A DNA stretch of 42,047 nucleotides from Candidatus Sungbacteria bacterium RIFCSPHIGHO2_01_FULL_50_25 (lineage in GTDB: Bacteria; Patescibacteriota; Minisyncoccia; Sungbacterales; HO2-52-23): the NCBI GenBank assembly GCA_001822215.1, contig MHQD01000026.1, positions 1-42,047 of the forward strand, written 5' to 3'. The notes below the pieces were generated by a model. That model worked only from the letters and a program-made list of their open reading frames with translations, was not told where the DNA came from and searched no databases. Positions 17,264 through 25,922 of the stretch are shown here, piece by piece; the stretch's first letter is position 1; every line of letters starts with the position of its first letter. Both the position numbers and the translations under genes were made by a program.

Positions 17264-18463
17264 CTATTTGACTTTATAAAACCGTTTTTTTCCTACTCGG
17301 ATGACGATTCCTTGCTTCACCTCTATGCGCCCGCGGGAGCCCAGTATCTCCCCGTCCACCTCGACAGCGCCCTGCGTAATGAGCCGCCGTGCTTCCGACC
17401 TTGAAGAAACGGCGCCGGTGCCCACGACCACGGAAATGCCGTCTTGGTCTCCGTATGCGAGCGCCACCGCCGGAATCCCGTCGGAAATTTCTTTTTTGGA
17501 GAACAACGACATAAAGTGCTCTTTCTCTTTTTTGGCTTGTACCTCTCCGTGATAGCGACGCACGATGGCGCACGCAAGGAACAATTTTGCCTGCATCGGG
17601 TTTTCTCCGCGCCGCACCCTCTCGCGCCACGCTTCGATATCCGAAAGAGGGATATCGGTGTAGATCGCCATATAGTCACACACGAGGGCGTCGGGAAGCG
17701 TCATTGTTTTCCCGAATTTTTCCCGGGGAGAATCTTCGATCGCGATATAGTTTTTTTCCGATTTGGACATCTTCTCTTTTCCATCAAGACCCGGGAGGAG
17801 CGTGAGCGTCACGATTGCCTGCGGGGCCGTTCCGAGTTTTTCCTGAAAAAATCTTCCCATCGCTTCATTAAAAAGCTGGTCCGAGCCGACAATCGTACAA
17901 TCTGATTTGAGCATATATGAATCGTAGCCCTGGAGCACGGGGTAGAGGAATTCGTGCATGTAAATTTCGTCTCCTTTCCGGATCCGCTCTCGGAACATAT
18001 CCCGCTCGATGAGGCGCGCGTGGGTAATGAACGAAAGGATTTTCATAAACTCTCCGGCCTTCATCGCGCCGAACCATTCTGAGTTGCGGCGGAATTCAAG
18101 AACATTTTTATCTGGGATGAGGATTTTTTTAACCTGTGCTTGAATGCGAAGTGCGTTTTTATCTATTTCTTTCTGCGGGATCACCGGCCTCGTCTTTGAC
18201 CTGCCGGTCGGGTCACCGATTCTCGTAGTAAAATCTCCCAGGAGGAGCTGAACCTTGTGGCCGTATTCTTGGAGCGCGCGAAGCTTCCAAAGGGTTGTTG
18301 CGTGGCCGATATGCAAAAACGGCGCGGTCGCGTCAATGCCGAGCTTTATTTTAAGCTTTTTCTTTTTTTGAAGCGCGTCGCGAAGCGCTTCTTCGCCGAT
18401 AATCCGGTCCACCCCCCGCTTGAATATTTCAGACGAGAGAGTGAGGACGTCACTCTTTTTCAT
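17264..18463 (-). CDS. tyrS: Tyrosyl-tRNA synthetase
   Basis: A 399-residue class I synthetase: HIGH motif FLHIGH (residues 49-54), the tyrosine-binding LQGYDSYMLKSD and VGSDQL region, the KMSKS motif GKEKMSKSEKN (about 235), and a C-terminal S4 RNA-binding domain (SSRSEARRLITQGAVEVDGE). It charges tRNA-Tyr. Length and layout are those of the bacterial TyrS group. Monocistronic, convergent with the ruv operon. Confidence 0.97.
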   Translation of the reverse strand: MKKSDVLTLSSEIFKRGVDRIIGEEALRDALQKKKKLKIKLGIDATAPFLHIGHATTLWKLRALQEYGHKVQLLLGDFTTRIGDPTGRSKTRPVIPQKEIDKNALRIQAQVKKILIPDKNVLEFRRNSEWFGAMKAGEFMKILSFITHARLIERDMFRERIRKGDEIYMHEFLYPVLQGYDSYMLKSDCTIVGSDQLFNEAMGRFFQEKLGTAPQAIVTLTLLPGLDGKEKMSKSEKNYIAIEDSPREKFGKTMTLPDALVCDYMAIYTDIPLSDIEAWRERVRRGENPMQAKLFLACAIVRRYHGEVQAKKEKEHFMSLFSKKEISDGIPAVALAYGDQDGISVVVGTGAVSSRSEARRLITQGAVEVDGEILGSRGRIEVKQGIVIRVGKKRFYKVK

Positions 18464-18567
18464 GCCATTCGATAATCCATACGTAGACTATTCCATATAA
18501 TCACATATCGTAGCAAACTCTTCAAGCGAATAACGGCGCGGCGGCTGGATTTTTTCACTGTTTGTTT

Positions 18568-18573
18568 TATAAT
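18568..18573 (+). promoter_or_regulatory. -10 box of the class A PBP gene
   Basis: A perfect TATAAT ends 6 nt before the GTG at 18580, so transcription should start at or next to the start codon. The -35 region is weak. This supports a leaderless mRNA and the GTG start. Confidence 0.55.
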
Positions 18574-18579
18574 ATTTTT

Positions 18580-21120
18580 GTGGGCACTGCCGGAAAGAAA
18601 AAACGAAAGCGTTTCTGGCGCGTTGTGCGCTATACCGTGTTATCGGGTTTTTTTGTTTTTGTCGCTGTGACGGCGTGGGCGGCCTATGTTATTCTTCAAA
18701 ACCTCCCTGACCCAAAGCGTCTCGCTGACCGCGCGGTCGCGCAATCGACGAAAATATATGACAGGACGGAAACGATTCTTTTATACGAAATCCATGGCGA
18801 CGAGCGAAGGACCGTTGTCCCTCTTTCCGACATTCCTTTGCATGTCCGCAGCGCGACGATTGCCGCCGAGGACATTAACTTTTACACCCATATAGGCCTC
18901 GACTGGCGCGGAATCCTGCGCGCACTCATCAAAAACCTCTCTGCGGGAGACATCAGACAGGGCGGCTCAACGATTACGCAACAGCTCGTAAAAAATTCCA
19001 TTCTTTCCGCGGAGCGGACCTATACGAGAAAATTCAAAGAAGCGCTCCTTGCGCTTTCCATTGAAACAACGTATTCGAAAGACGAAATACTCGAATTGTA
19101 TTTAAACCAGATCCCCTACGGGTCAAACGCGTACGGAGTATCTGCCGCGTCCCGCATTTATTTTTCAAAACCCGTGGAGGCTCTTTCTGTCGCTGAGGCG
19201 GCAATTCTCGCGTCGCTTCTGAAGGCTCCGACATACTATTTTACGAACAAGGACGAGCTTCTCGTACGCAAGGATTGGGTTATCGGTCAAATGGCGAATG
19301 GCGGGTTTATAAGCGAAGAAGAGGCCGAAAGGGCAAAAAAGGAGCGGGTATCGTTTTCGCTCCACCCACAATCGATCATCGCGCCGCATTTCGTTCTTTA
19401 TGTGCGCGAACTTCTGAATAAGGAATACGGAGAGGATTTTGTCGAACGAGGGGGCCTTACGGTTGTGACGACCCTCGACGCTGACCTGCAGAAAGCCGCG
19501 GAGGCGGCGGTGCGGGCCGGCGCCGAACGAAACGAGCCATTGGGAATTTACAACACCGGCCTTGTCGCGATCGACCCGAACACGGGCGAAATTGTCGCGC
19601 TCGTCGGATCCCGCGACTACTGGGAGGACCCAAAACCAAAAGGATGCGCCCCCGGAATCACATGTAAATTTGACCCCCACGTCAATATCGCTCTTCGAAA
19701 GCGCCAGCCGGGGTCTGCATTCAAGCCGTTTGTGTATGCGGCCGCGTTCAAAAAAGGATACGCGCCGGAAACCGTTTTGTTTGACGCCCCCACGGAATTC
19801 AGCTCGCTATGCAACCCGGACGGAACCCCGGGTCCCGCGACCACCGACCCAAAAGCGTGCTATCATCCGCAAAACTATGATAAAAAATTCAGAGGGCCCG
19901 TGTCGCTTCGCGAGGCTCTCGCCCAAAGTCTCAATGTCCCTTCGGTAAAACTCCTCTACCTTGCGGGTGTCCGCGATTCGATTGAGACCGCGTCTCAGAT
20001 GGGTATCACGACGCTGACAGACCCCGATCGCTACGGCCTCTCGCTTGTTCTGGGCGGCGCGGAGGTAACTCTCCTTGAGATGACTTCAGCGTTCGGCGTA
20101 TTCGCAAAAGACGGGGTTTTATACCCGAAGACAGCGCTCCGCTCGGTGGAAGATCAAAAAGGGAAAATTCTGTACGAGTCGCGGCCGCGCGGAACGCCGG
20201 TTTTAGACACAGAGGTCGCTCGCACTATTACTGACATTCTTGTTGACAACAAAGCGCGGACGCCGATATTCGGCCAGGCGAGCACCCTCTACTTTCCCGA
20301 CCGGGCTGTTGCGGTTAAAACAGGGACGACGCAGGACTTCCGGGACGCATGGGTTGTGGGATACACCCCCTCGCTTGTTGTTGGTGTATGGGCGGGAAAC
20401 AATGATAACTCGTCCATCGAGCGGGAGCGTCTTTCCGCGATGGTTGCAGCACCCATTTGGCGCGAGTTTCTTGAAACCACGTTTGAAAAATCCCCTCCGG
20501 AAGACTTCACTCGCCCGGAAAAAGAACGGCCGGAAAAAGCCGTCCTGCGCGGGGTATATCGCGGCGGCCAAATAGTGCGCATTGATTCGGTTACCGGAAA
20601 ACGGGCAACGGAATTTACGCCGCCCGAGCTCGTTGTTGAGCGGGCGTACGGCTCTGTTTCGACTATTTTGGCGTCTATCGATAGGGAAAACCCGCTCGGC
20701 GATCCTCCGAAAAATCCATGGAGCGACCCCCAATATAAAAACTGGCAGGCGGGAATTGATTCTTGGCTCTCCCAAAACGCGTTTTTCCCGGGTGCGCCGC
20801 CGGAGGATTTTGATCCGCTTCACACCGAACAAAACCAGCCAAAAATCTCGTTTTCTTCATTCCCCGAGGACAGAGTATACCGCGGGACACCGGACGAGTT
20901 CCTTATCGGCGTATCGCACGTGTTCCCGCTAAAAGAAATTTCTTTTTTTATTGACGATCTTTTGGTCCAGTCGTTTGTGTCGCCGGAAGGATCTGTTTTT
21001 TCGTTTCGCGTCTCTGGCCCGCTCGCTAACGGGGCGCATTCCGTTCGCGTCCGCGTGTACGACGAGATTGGAAATACGCGGATTGACGAAACCACAATTA
21101 CGGTCCTTCCGAAAGAGTAA
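18580..21120 (+). CDS. Class A penicillin-binding protein (PBP1A family)
   Basis: About 846 residues. A basic N-terminus (GKKKRKRFWR) and one transmembrane helix lead to the GT51 glycosyltransferase domain (AAEDINFYTHIGLDWRG, GGSTITQQLVKN, SKDEILELYLNQIPYG) and then the transpeptidase domain with SxxK in GSAFKPF, SxN in AQSLNVPS and KTG in VKTGTTQDFRDAW. A C-terminal beta-rich extension follows. It polymerises and cross-links peptidoglycan outside the membrane. I chose GTG 18580 over TTG 18562 because TATAAT overlaps the region before GTG. It shows that the cell makes its own peptidoglycan. Confidence 0.94.
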   Translation: MGTAGKKKRKRFWRVVRYTVLSGFFVFVAVTAWAAYVILQNLPDPKRLADRAVAQSTKIYDRTETILLYEIHGDERRTVVPLSDIPLHVRSATIAAEDINFYTHIGLDWRGILRALIKNLSAGDIRQGGSTITQQLVKNSILSAERTYTRKFKEALLALSIETTYSKDEILELYLNQIPYGSNAYGVSAASRIYFSKPVEALSVAEAAILASLLKAPTYYFTNKDELLVRKDWVIGQMANGGFISEEEAERAKKERVSFSLHPQSIIAPHFVLYVRELLNKEYGEDFVERGGLTVVTTLDADLQKAAEAAVRAGAERNEPLGIYNTGLVAIDPNTGEIVALVGSRDYWEDPKPKGCAPGITCKFDPHVNIALRKRQPGSAFKPFVYAAAFKKGYAPETVLFDAPTEFSSLCNPDGTPGPATTDPKACYHPQNYDKKFRGPVSLREALAQSLNVPSVKLLYLAGVRDSIETASQMGITTLTDPDRYGLSLVLGGAEVTLLEMTSAFGVFAKDGVLYPKTALRSVEDQKGKILYESRPRGTPVLDTEVARTITDILVDNKARTPIFGQASTLYFPDRAVAVKTGTTQDFRDAWVVGYTPSLVVGVWAGNNDNSSIERERLSAMVAAPIWREFLETTFEKSPPEDFTRPEKERPEKAVLRGVYRGGQIVRIDSVTGKRATEFTPPELVVERAYGSVSTILASIDRENPLGDPPKNPWSDPQYKNWQAGIDSWLSQNAFFPGAPPEDFDPLHTEQNQPKISFSSFPEDRVYRGTPDEFLIGVSHVFPLKEISFFIDDLLVQSFVSPEGSVFSFRVSGPLANGAHSVRVRVYDEIGNTRIDETTITVLPKE

Positions 21121-21142
21121 TCTTTTTTCTTGGCAAGAAGCG

Positions 21143-22243
21143 TTATGTTTGGCGAATTGGCATCACCACGTAGGTGAAAGACGCGTCGTTTTTGTTTTTT
21201 ATGAGCGCGGGGGTGTTGGGGTCGTTTGCTCCGAAAAAAAGTTCGTCTTCGTCAACGCCGGAAACGCCGTCGAGGAGGAATCGGTGATTAAATTGCATGG
21301 TGAGCGGTTTTCCGTTTATCGTTGTTGGAATTGCCGCGGTGCTCGCCCCGAGTTCGCTGTTTTGCGAAGTAACTTCCAGTTTTTTTTGAGAAAAAGAAAG
21401 GTGCACGTCTTGCAGTTTTGAAGAAAAAATACTCGACGAGCGCACGGCATTTATAAGTTCTTCTTTGGGGATGAAAAGGGATGTTGAAAACGTTTTTGGT
21501 ATTATTGCGTTATATTCCGGAAACGCGCCGTCGATGAGCCGGGATAGCACTTTAATATTTTCGTTTTTTATTTCGACTTGATTTTCCCCGAAAGAAAGTG
21601 TTAATTTCACGTCTTCTGAGCTGAAAATTTTAGAAAGCTCTTGGCTTATTTTTGTGGGGAGAGTGCAGTTTTTTGTTGTTTCCTCTTGTTGTGGTTCTGT
21701 TTTTACTTTTTTTTCCGCGAGGCGGAATGTGTCGGTTGCCGCGACAATATATTCGTTTTTTGAGAGCCGTAAGAACACTCCGTTCAGCTCCGGCTTAAAT
21801 TCAGAAAAAGAAATGGCCGGAATCACTCGCTCAAGCGCCGCTGAAAAATCGGCGGATTGGATGTAATACTGCTCTGTTTTTTTTATTTTTGGAATAATTG
21901 GAAAGTCGTCCGGATCCAATCCGTTTATTTTGCCGTCGCGAACGGCCGTTTTTATGATTAAATTTTTGTTTTTCTCTTCAAGGTGCACCTCTTTTTCTTT
22001 TATTGACTGAATGAATTGTTGAAGTATTCGCGCCGGAACACTAATAACCCCCCTACTACTTACCTGCGCAGGGACGGATATTTGAAACGCGTATTCGAGA
22101 TTTGTGGCTGTAATACAAAGCGTATTTTCTTGCGCTTCTAATAAAAGAGTGCTCACTATCGGTAAATTTATATTTTTACCAGTAAAGCGCTCCGCGAGCG
22201 ATATCGCATTTTCTAAAACTTCTTTTACACAGACACACTTCAT
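21143..22243 (-). CDS. dnaN: DNA polymerase III beta sliding clamp
   Basis: A 366-residue DnaN with the three-domain layout: MKCVCVKEVLENAISLAERF, LPIVSTLLLEA at the start, GLDPDDFPIIP in the inter-domain segment, FLRLSKNEYIVAATDTFRLAEKKV in domain 2, and the C-terminal YVVMPIRQT, which matches the usual MPMR(L/I) end that lines the protein-binding pocket. It is downstream of dnaA across an AT-rich gap. -10-like TATATT (22256-22251) ends 7 nt before the ATG. The sequence is unusually AT-rich compared with neighbours. Confidence 0.97.
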   Translation of the reverse strand: MKCVCVKEVLENAISLAERFTGKNINLPIVSTLLLEAQENTLCITATNLEYAFQISVPAQVSSRGVISVPARILQQFIQSIKEKEVHLEEKNKNLIIKTAVRDGKINGLDPDDFPIIPKIKKTEQYYIQSADFSAALERVIPAISFSEFKPELNGVFLRLSKNEYIVAATDTFRLAEKKVKTEPQQEETTKNCTLPTKISQELSKIFSSEDVKLTLSFGENQVEIKNENIKVLSRLIDGAFPEYNAIIPKTFSTSLFIPKEELINAVRSSSIFSSKLQDVHLSFSQKKLEVTSQNSELGASTAAIPTTINGKPLTMQFNHRFLLDGVSGVDEDELFFGANDPNTPALIKNKNDASFTYVVMPIRQT

Positions 22244-22397
22244 AATAATAAATATAGTTTATATACTATTACTTATTGTTATTATTAGTAGGGAAAACAA
22301 AAGGAAAGCTTTTTAAAATCAATACACAAAAGGAATATACCTAAAAACATCTATACGGGAAAGATGTGAATAAAATGGTGATATAAAAAAATAAAAT
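22244..22397. other. Candidate oriC in the dnaA-dnaN gap
   Basis: A very AT-rich 154-bp gap with an exact match to the DnaA-box consensus TTATNCACA on the minus strand (22373-22365, TTATTCACA) and a 7-of-9 match (CAATACACA, 22320-22328). The inverted repeat ACATCT/AGATGT (22347-22352, 22362-22367) overlaps the box. A TAGTAG stretch near 22290 could be DnaA-trio-like. Position next to dnaA supports an origin. Box number is low. Confidence 0.45.
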
Positions 22398-23777
22398 TTA
22401 TTCACTAAAAATTTTTTCCCGTATCAACCTAATTTCTTCTTCCAACTCGATGTTTTTCTTCAGCTCCTCCCCAATTTTTTCACAAGAATGAATCGCGGTC
22501 GTATGGTCCCGGCCCCCGAACCTGTCTCCGATAGACGGGTACGAAAATTTAAGTTCGTTGCGCAAAAGGAACATGGCGATCTGGCGCGGCTTCACAAAAT
22601 CTTTTTTTCGGGAACTCGTCATCAAATCTCGCTCCTTAATATCATAAAAATCAGATACCGATTTTATTATTTTTTTTGCGGAAACGAATTTTTTAGGAGT
22701 GAGAGCGTGAGTAACAAGGAGTTTTTCAACCTGTTCTTTGGTGACGGGGGTGTTTGATATTTTCGCGCTCATAACCACCTTATTCAAAACCCCCTCAAGC
22801 TCGCGGATATTCGTTTTTATTCGCTCCGCGATGAGGCGGAGCGCGTCTTCGGGGACCAAAACCTTTTTTTCGTCGGCTTTTGTCTTGAGGATGAGAAAAC
22901 GCGTTTCCACGTCCGGAACCCCGATATCCGCGATCATTCCCCCTTCAAAACGAGATTTTAAGCGTTCTTCCAGTGTCGCGATTGCCTGTGGCGGGCGATC
23001 GGAAGAAATGATAATCTGCTTGTTTTTTTCATAGAGCGCATTAAACGTGTGAAAAAACTCCTCCTGCATTTTCTCAGTCCGAGCAATAAATTGAATATCA
23101 TCCATGATTAATAAATCTACCGCCCGGTATTTTTCTTTCAACCGGTTCATCTCCTGGTTTTTCAGCGCATCAACAACCTCCCCCATGTATTTTTCTGACG
23201 AAAGGTATTTAACCTTTTTCTGGGGAAATTGTTTCAGTATTTCGTTTCCGACCGCCTGAATAAGATGCGTTTTCCCGAGTCCGACCCCGCCGTAGATAAA
23301 AAACGGATTATACCCGATTCCGGGGTTTTTAATTATCGATTGCGCCGCCGCATACGCCAGCTCGTTGAAAGAACCGACAATAAAATTCGTAAACGAGTAG
23401 CGCGGGTTTAAATTTGTCTCCGGGTCAACAGAAAGTTCCCGAATCGATGCGTCGTCCGACTGGGAAGGAGCGGCGGCGGATGAACGCCGTTTTTTCGCCT
23501 GGTCTTTTTGTATGGACGACAGGCCGCGCTCCGGGCGCGCAATAACATACGAAACATCTTTTATTTCAGGCGTGATTTCCCGCAGCGCGTGGAGTATGGA
23601 CTTGTGGTATTTGTTTTGGAGCCATTCCTTTACAAATCCATTCGGAACATATACAGTCGCAAGGCCCGCGTCCACCCCCATAATACCGGTTTCTTGAAAC
23701 CACGTTATGAAATTCGGCCGCGAGATCGCTGGTTCAAGTTTCGCAAGTGTCGCTTGCCAAAGTTCGTTACGTTCCAT
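22398..23777 (-). CDS. dnaA: Chromosomal replication initiator DnaA
   Basis: A 459-residue DnaA. Domain I (1-80, MERNELWQATLAKLEPAISRPNF) is followed by a variable linker, the AAA+ domain with Walker A GGVGLGKT (163-170), Walker B LLIMDDIQF and the Arg-finger region RLKSRFEGG. Domain IV has the DnaA-box recognition signature GGRDHTTAIHSCEKI. It melts the origin and starts replication. It begins the dnaA-dnaN pair and is divergent from rpmH. Confidence 0.98.
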   Translation of the reverse strand: MERNELWQATLAKLEPAISRPNFITWFQETGIMGVDAGLATVYVPNGFVKEWLQNKYHKSILHALREITPEIKDVSYVIARPERGLSSIQKDQAKKRRSSAAAPSQSDDASIRELSVDPETNLNPRYSFTNFIVGSFNELAYAAAQSIIKNPGIGYNPFFIYGGVGLGKTHLIQAVGNEILKQFPQKKVKYLSSEKYMGEVVDALKNQEMNRLKEKYRAVDLLIMDDIQFIARTEKMQEEFFHTFNALYEKNKQIIISSDRPPQAIATLEERLKSRFEGGMIADIGVPDVETRFLILKTKADEKKVLVPEDALRLIAERIKTNIRELEGVLNKVVMSAKISNTPVTKEQVEKLLVTHALTPKKFVSAKKIIKSVSDFYDIKERDLMTSSRKKDFVKPRQIAMFLLRNELKFSYPSIGDRFGGRDHTTAIHSCEKIGEELKKNIELEEEIRLIREKIFSE

Positions 23778-23952
23778 GGACGAGAGGTAAAAAGTTTGTA
23801 ATGGAAAAAATGAAGCCCCACGAGATACCGCGTATTATACCGAAGTGCGAGCAAAAGACTCTAGTGCACATATGTGGAAATGCTGTTGAAGATATGTTAA
23901 TTATTATGTAGACTAAAACAACCGGTCGAAAATCCTAAAAGACAAAAAAGAC
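23778..23952. other. dnaA-rpmH divergent intergenic region
   Basis: 175 bp without a gene. TATAAT (23841-23836 on the minus strand) could be the dnaA -10, with a weak -35. TGTGGAAAT at 23873-23881 matches a DnaA box at 7 of 9 positions and sits in the small palindrome CACATATGTG, so dnaA autoregulation is possible. An AT-rich stretch near 23895 could be part of the origin. Confidence 0.4.
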
Positions 23953-24087
23953 ATGTCTGTTACGTATCAACCATCAAAAAGGAAACGGAAGAAAACTCAC
24001 GGATTCCGCGCCCGGATGAAGTCGAGTCGGGGGAGGCGAGTCCTTTCGAGACGAAGAAAGAAGGGGCGCGCGCGCATGGCGGTATAA
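23953..24087 (+). CDS. rpmH: 50S ribosomal protein L34
   Basis: A 44-residue, very basic peptide (MSVTYQPSKRKRKKTHGFRA... then RRRKKGRARMAV) with the L34 signature TYQPSKRKRKxxHGFRxR. Its place next to dnaA and rnpA is the classical order. It runs 8 bp ahead of rnpA. Confidence 0.95.
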   Translation: MSVTYQPSKRKRKKTHGFRARMKSSRGRRVLSRRRKKGRARMAV

Positions 24088-24095
24088 AACAAAAA

Positions 24096-24422
24096 ATGCG
24101 GCTGGATCGACTGAGCGAAAAAAACGACATTAAGAAACTTTTTCGAGGCGGACGAAGGGCGCGAACTCCCCTTTTTTCTTTTCTCTGGCTGAAGAACGAC
24201 CGGAAACACCAAAGAATCCTTTGCGTCGTCACGAAAAAAAACATAAAGTCGTCTGTCGCGAGAAACAGAGTACGGCGCCGCGTCAACGAGTGGTTTCGTA
24301 AAAACAAAGACCCCTCTTCCCCCATCGATATTTTGGTTGTTGTTGACGGGAAGGCGGCGGGCGCCCCCAAAAAAGCATTTTATAAAGACCTGTCAGATGG
24401 AGCAAAAAAAATTACTTTATAA
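24096..24422 (+). CDS. rnpA: Ribonuclease P protein component
   Basis: A 108-residue basic protein with the RNase P signature VARNRVRRRVNEWFR and the N-terminal RLSEKNDIKKLFRGG. It supports RNase P RNA in tRNA 5' maturation. It overlaps the start of yidD by 26 nt, so the two are probably coupled. No RNase P RNA gene is seen here. Confidence 0.93.
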   Translation: MRLDRLSEKNDIKKLFRGGRRARTPLFSFLWLKNDRKHQRILCVVTKKNIKSSVARNRVRRRVNEWFRKNKDPSSPIDILVVVDGKAAGAPKKAFYKDLSDGAKKITL

Positions 24423-24675
24423 GAACAAAAGACCGCACATTCTTCGCTTTTACCAAGCACTTGTGTCGCCTGACACCGGCGTGTTTCGCCACTTTTTCGT
24501 TTCTCTCGGTTTTTTTGCGCCGCAGAGCGGGTGCCGATTTGTTCCGTCCTGTTCAGACTACGCCGCCGAATCGATTAGTCAATATGGACTTTTTCGTGGA
24601 AGCGTGATGCTGCTTCGCCGGATCTTTCGTTGCCACCCGTTCTCTCGCGGCGGATACGACCCGGTTTTAAAATAG
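24397..24675 (+). CDS. yidD: Membrane protein insertion efficiency factor YidD
   Basis: A 92-residue protein with the YidD core: FYQALVSP, CRFVPSCSDYAAESISQYG, and RRIFRCHPFSRGGYDPV. ATG 24397 is inside the rnpA end. YidD is a small membrane-associated helper of YidC, which follows 6 bp downstream. Confidence 0.92.
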   Translation: MEQKKLLYKNKRPHILRFYQALVSPDTGVFRHFFVSLGFFAPQSGCRFVPSCSDYAAESISQYGLFRGSVMLLRRIFRCHPFSRGGYDPVLK

Positions 24676-24681
24676 ATTCGC

Positions 24682-25440
24682 ATGGAAATTCTTTCAACGC
24701 TCTATACCGAAGCAATTTGGAGGCCGCTATTTAGTGCCATCGTGTTTTTATATTCCACCATCCCCGGCGGGGATTTCGGCGTTACCGTAATCGTATTTAC
24801 TGTTCTGTTTCGCATCGTTTCGTTTCCGCTCCATTGGAAAGCGCGCCGCGCACAGCAGGCCCTCGCCTTTATCCAGCCCGAAATGAAAAAAATTCAGGAA
24901 AAGCACAAAAACGACCGGGAAGCGCAGGGGCGCGCGCTTATGGAGCTCTATGCGCAAAAAAAAGTAAATCCGTTTTCCGGCTGCCTGCCAATACTCATTC
25001 AGCTTCCCATCCTCATCGCGCTTTTCCAAATATTTCAAGGGGGGTTTGATGCAAATAACCTCGCGTATATATATTCGTTCATACCAAGCCCCGAATCCAT
25101 CAACCCGCTGGCCTTCGGGTTTCTCGATCTCTCAAAAGGGAACATCGTATTGGGATTTTTTGCGGCGCTGTCGCAGTATATTCAGACGAAAATCACCCTT
25201 CCTCCCAAACCCCCGCCGTCCGACAAGCCCGATTTTTCAAGCATGTTTCAAAAGCAAACACTTTACATGCTTCCGCTCCTTGTCCTCTTTTGGTCCTACA
25301 CCCTGCCCGCGGCGCTCACGTTCTACTGGACAATTTCAAATATTTTTGGTATTGTGCAGGACACCGTCTTGAATCGCAGTGCAAAAAAAAGCAGTTCGGG
25401 CGACGGCGCGAGCAATGGATATTCAAACACTCACAAATGA
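24682..25440 (+). CDS. yidC: Membrane protein insertase YidC
   Basis: A 252-residue short-form YidC/Oxa1 without the large periplasmic domain. Five hydrophobic segments are visible; the conserved hydrophilic-groove Arg is in VLFRIVSFPLHW, followed by a basic coiled loop (QPEMKKIQEKHKND) and the C-terminal half. It inserts membrane proteins with or without SecYEG. It overlaps the khpB start. Confidence 0.95.
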   Translation: MEILSTLYTEAIWRPLFSAIVFLYSTIPGGDFGVTVIVFTVLFRIVSFPLHWKARRAQQALAFIQPEMKKIQEKHKNDREAQGRALMELYAQKKVNPFSGCLPILIQLPILIALFQIFQGGFDANNLAYIYSFIPSPESINPLAFGFLDLSKGNIVLGFFAALSQYIQTKITLPPKPPPSDKPDFSSMFQKQTLYMLPLLVLFWSYTLPAALTFYWTISNIFGIVQDTVLNRSAKKSSSGDGASNGYSNTHK

Positions 25441-25873
25441 AATTAGATCGTTCTTCGGCTCTATGGGGTTTGGCGAGGACGTCGAAGCCGTTGACGGATT
25501 TCAAGGAATGACCGTCCGCGTAAGCGTCCACATGAAAAAGGAATCAAACCTGCTTATCGGAGAGCACGGCAATAATCTGTTTGCGCTCGAGCACATACTG
25601 AAAAAATACATCCGGGCAAAAACCGCAGAAGAGGACGTGAAGTTTACCCTCGACATCAACGACTATCGGATGAAAAAAATGGAGGATTTGAAGCAGGACG
25701 TGAAAACGGCGGCGAAAAACGTGCGGCTCTATAAAAAAGAGGTCCCCCTTCGGCCGATGTCGTCTTTCGAGCGGCGGATCGTCCACCTGCTCCTCGCGGA
25801 ATACCCGGATATCACCACAGAATCAATTGGAGACGAGCCGCAGCGGCGAGTCATCATAAAACCCTATCCTTAA
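25415..25873 (+). CDS. khpB: KH/R3H RNA-binding protein KhpB (Jag)
   Basis: A 152-residue protein with a Jag-type KH domain (RVSVHMKKESNLLIGEHGNNLFALEHILKK) followed by an R3H-like C-terminal part (VPLRPMSSFERRIVHLLLAEYPDITTESIGDEPQRRVIIKP). It is a likely post-transcriptional regulator; its order after yidC is standard. I chose ATG 25415; ATG 25379 in the same frame would lengthen the overlap with yidC. Confidence 0.9.
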   Translation: MDIQTLTNEIRSFFGSMGFGEDVEAVDGFQGMTVRVSVHMKKESNLLIGEHGNNLFALEHILKKYIRAKTAEEDVKFTLDINDYRMKKMEDLKQDVKTAAKNVRLYKKEVPLRPMSSFERRIVHLLLAEYPDITTESIGDEPQRRVIIKPYP

Positions 25874-25878
25874 CACAA

Positions 25879-25913
25879 AAAAATTCCTCCGGTGCCACAC
25901 CGGAGGAATTTTT
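25879..25913. terminator. Strong bidirectional terminator
   Basis: AAAAATTCCTCCGG (25879-25892) pairs with CCGGAGGAATTTTT (25900-25913) around a 7-nt loop. It serves khpB on the plus strand and the secretion operon end on the minus strand. Confidence 0.92.
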
Positions 25914-25922
25914 ACGTGAGCA

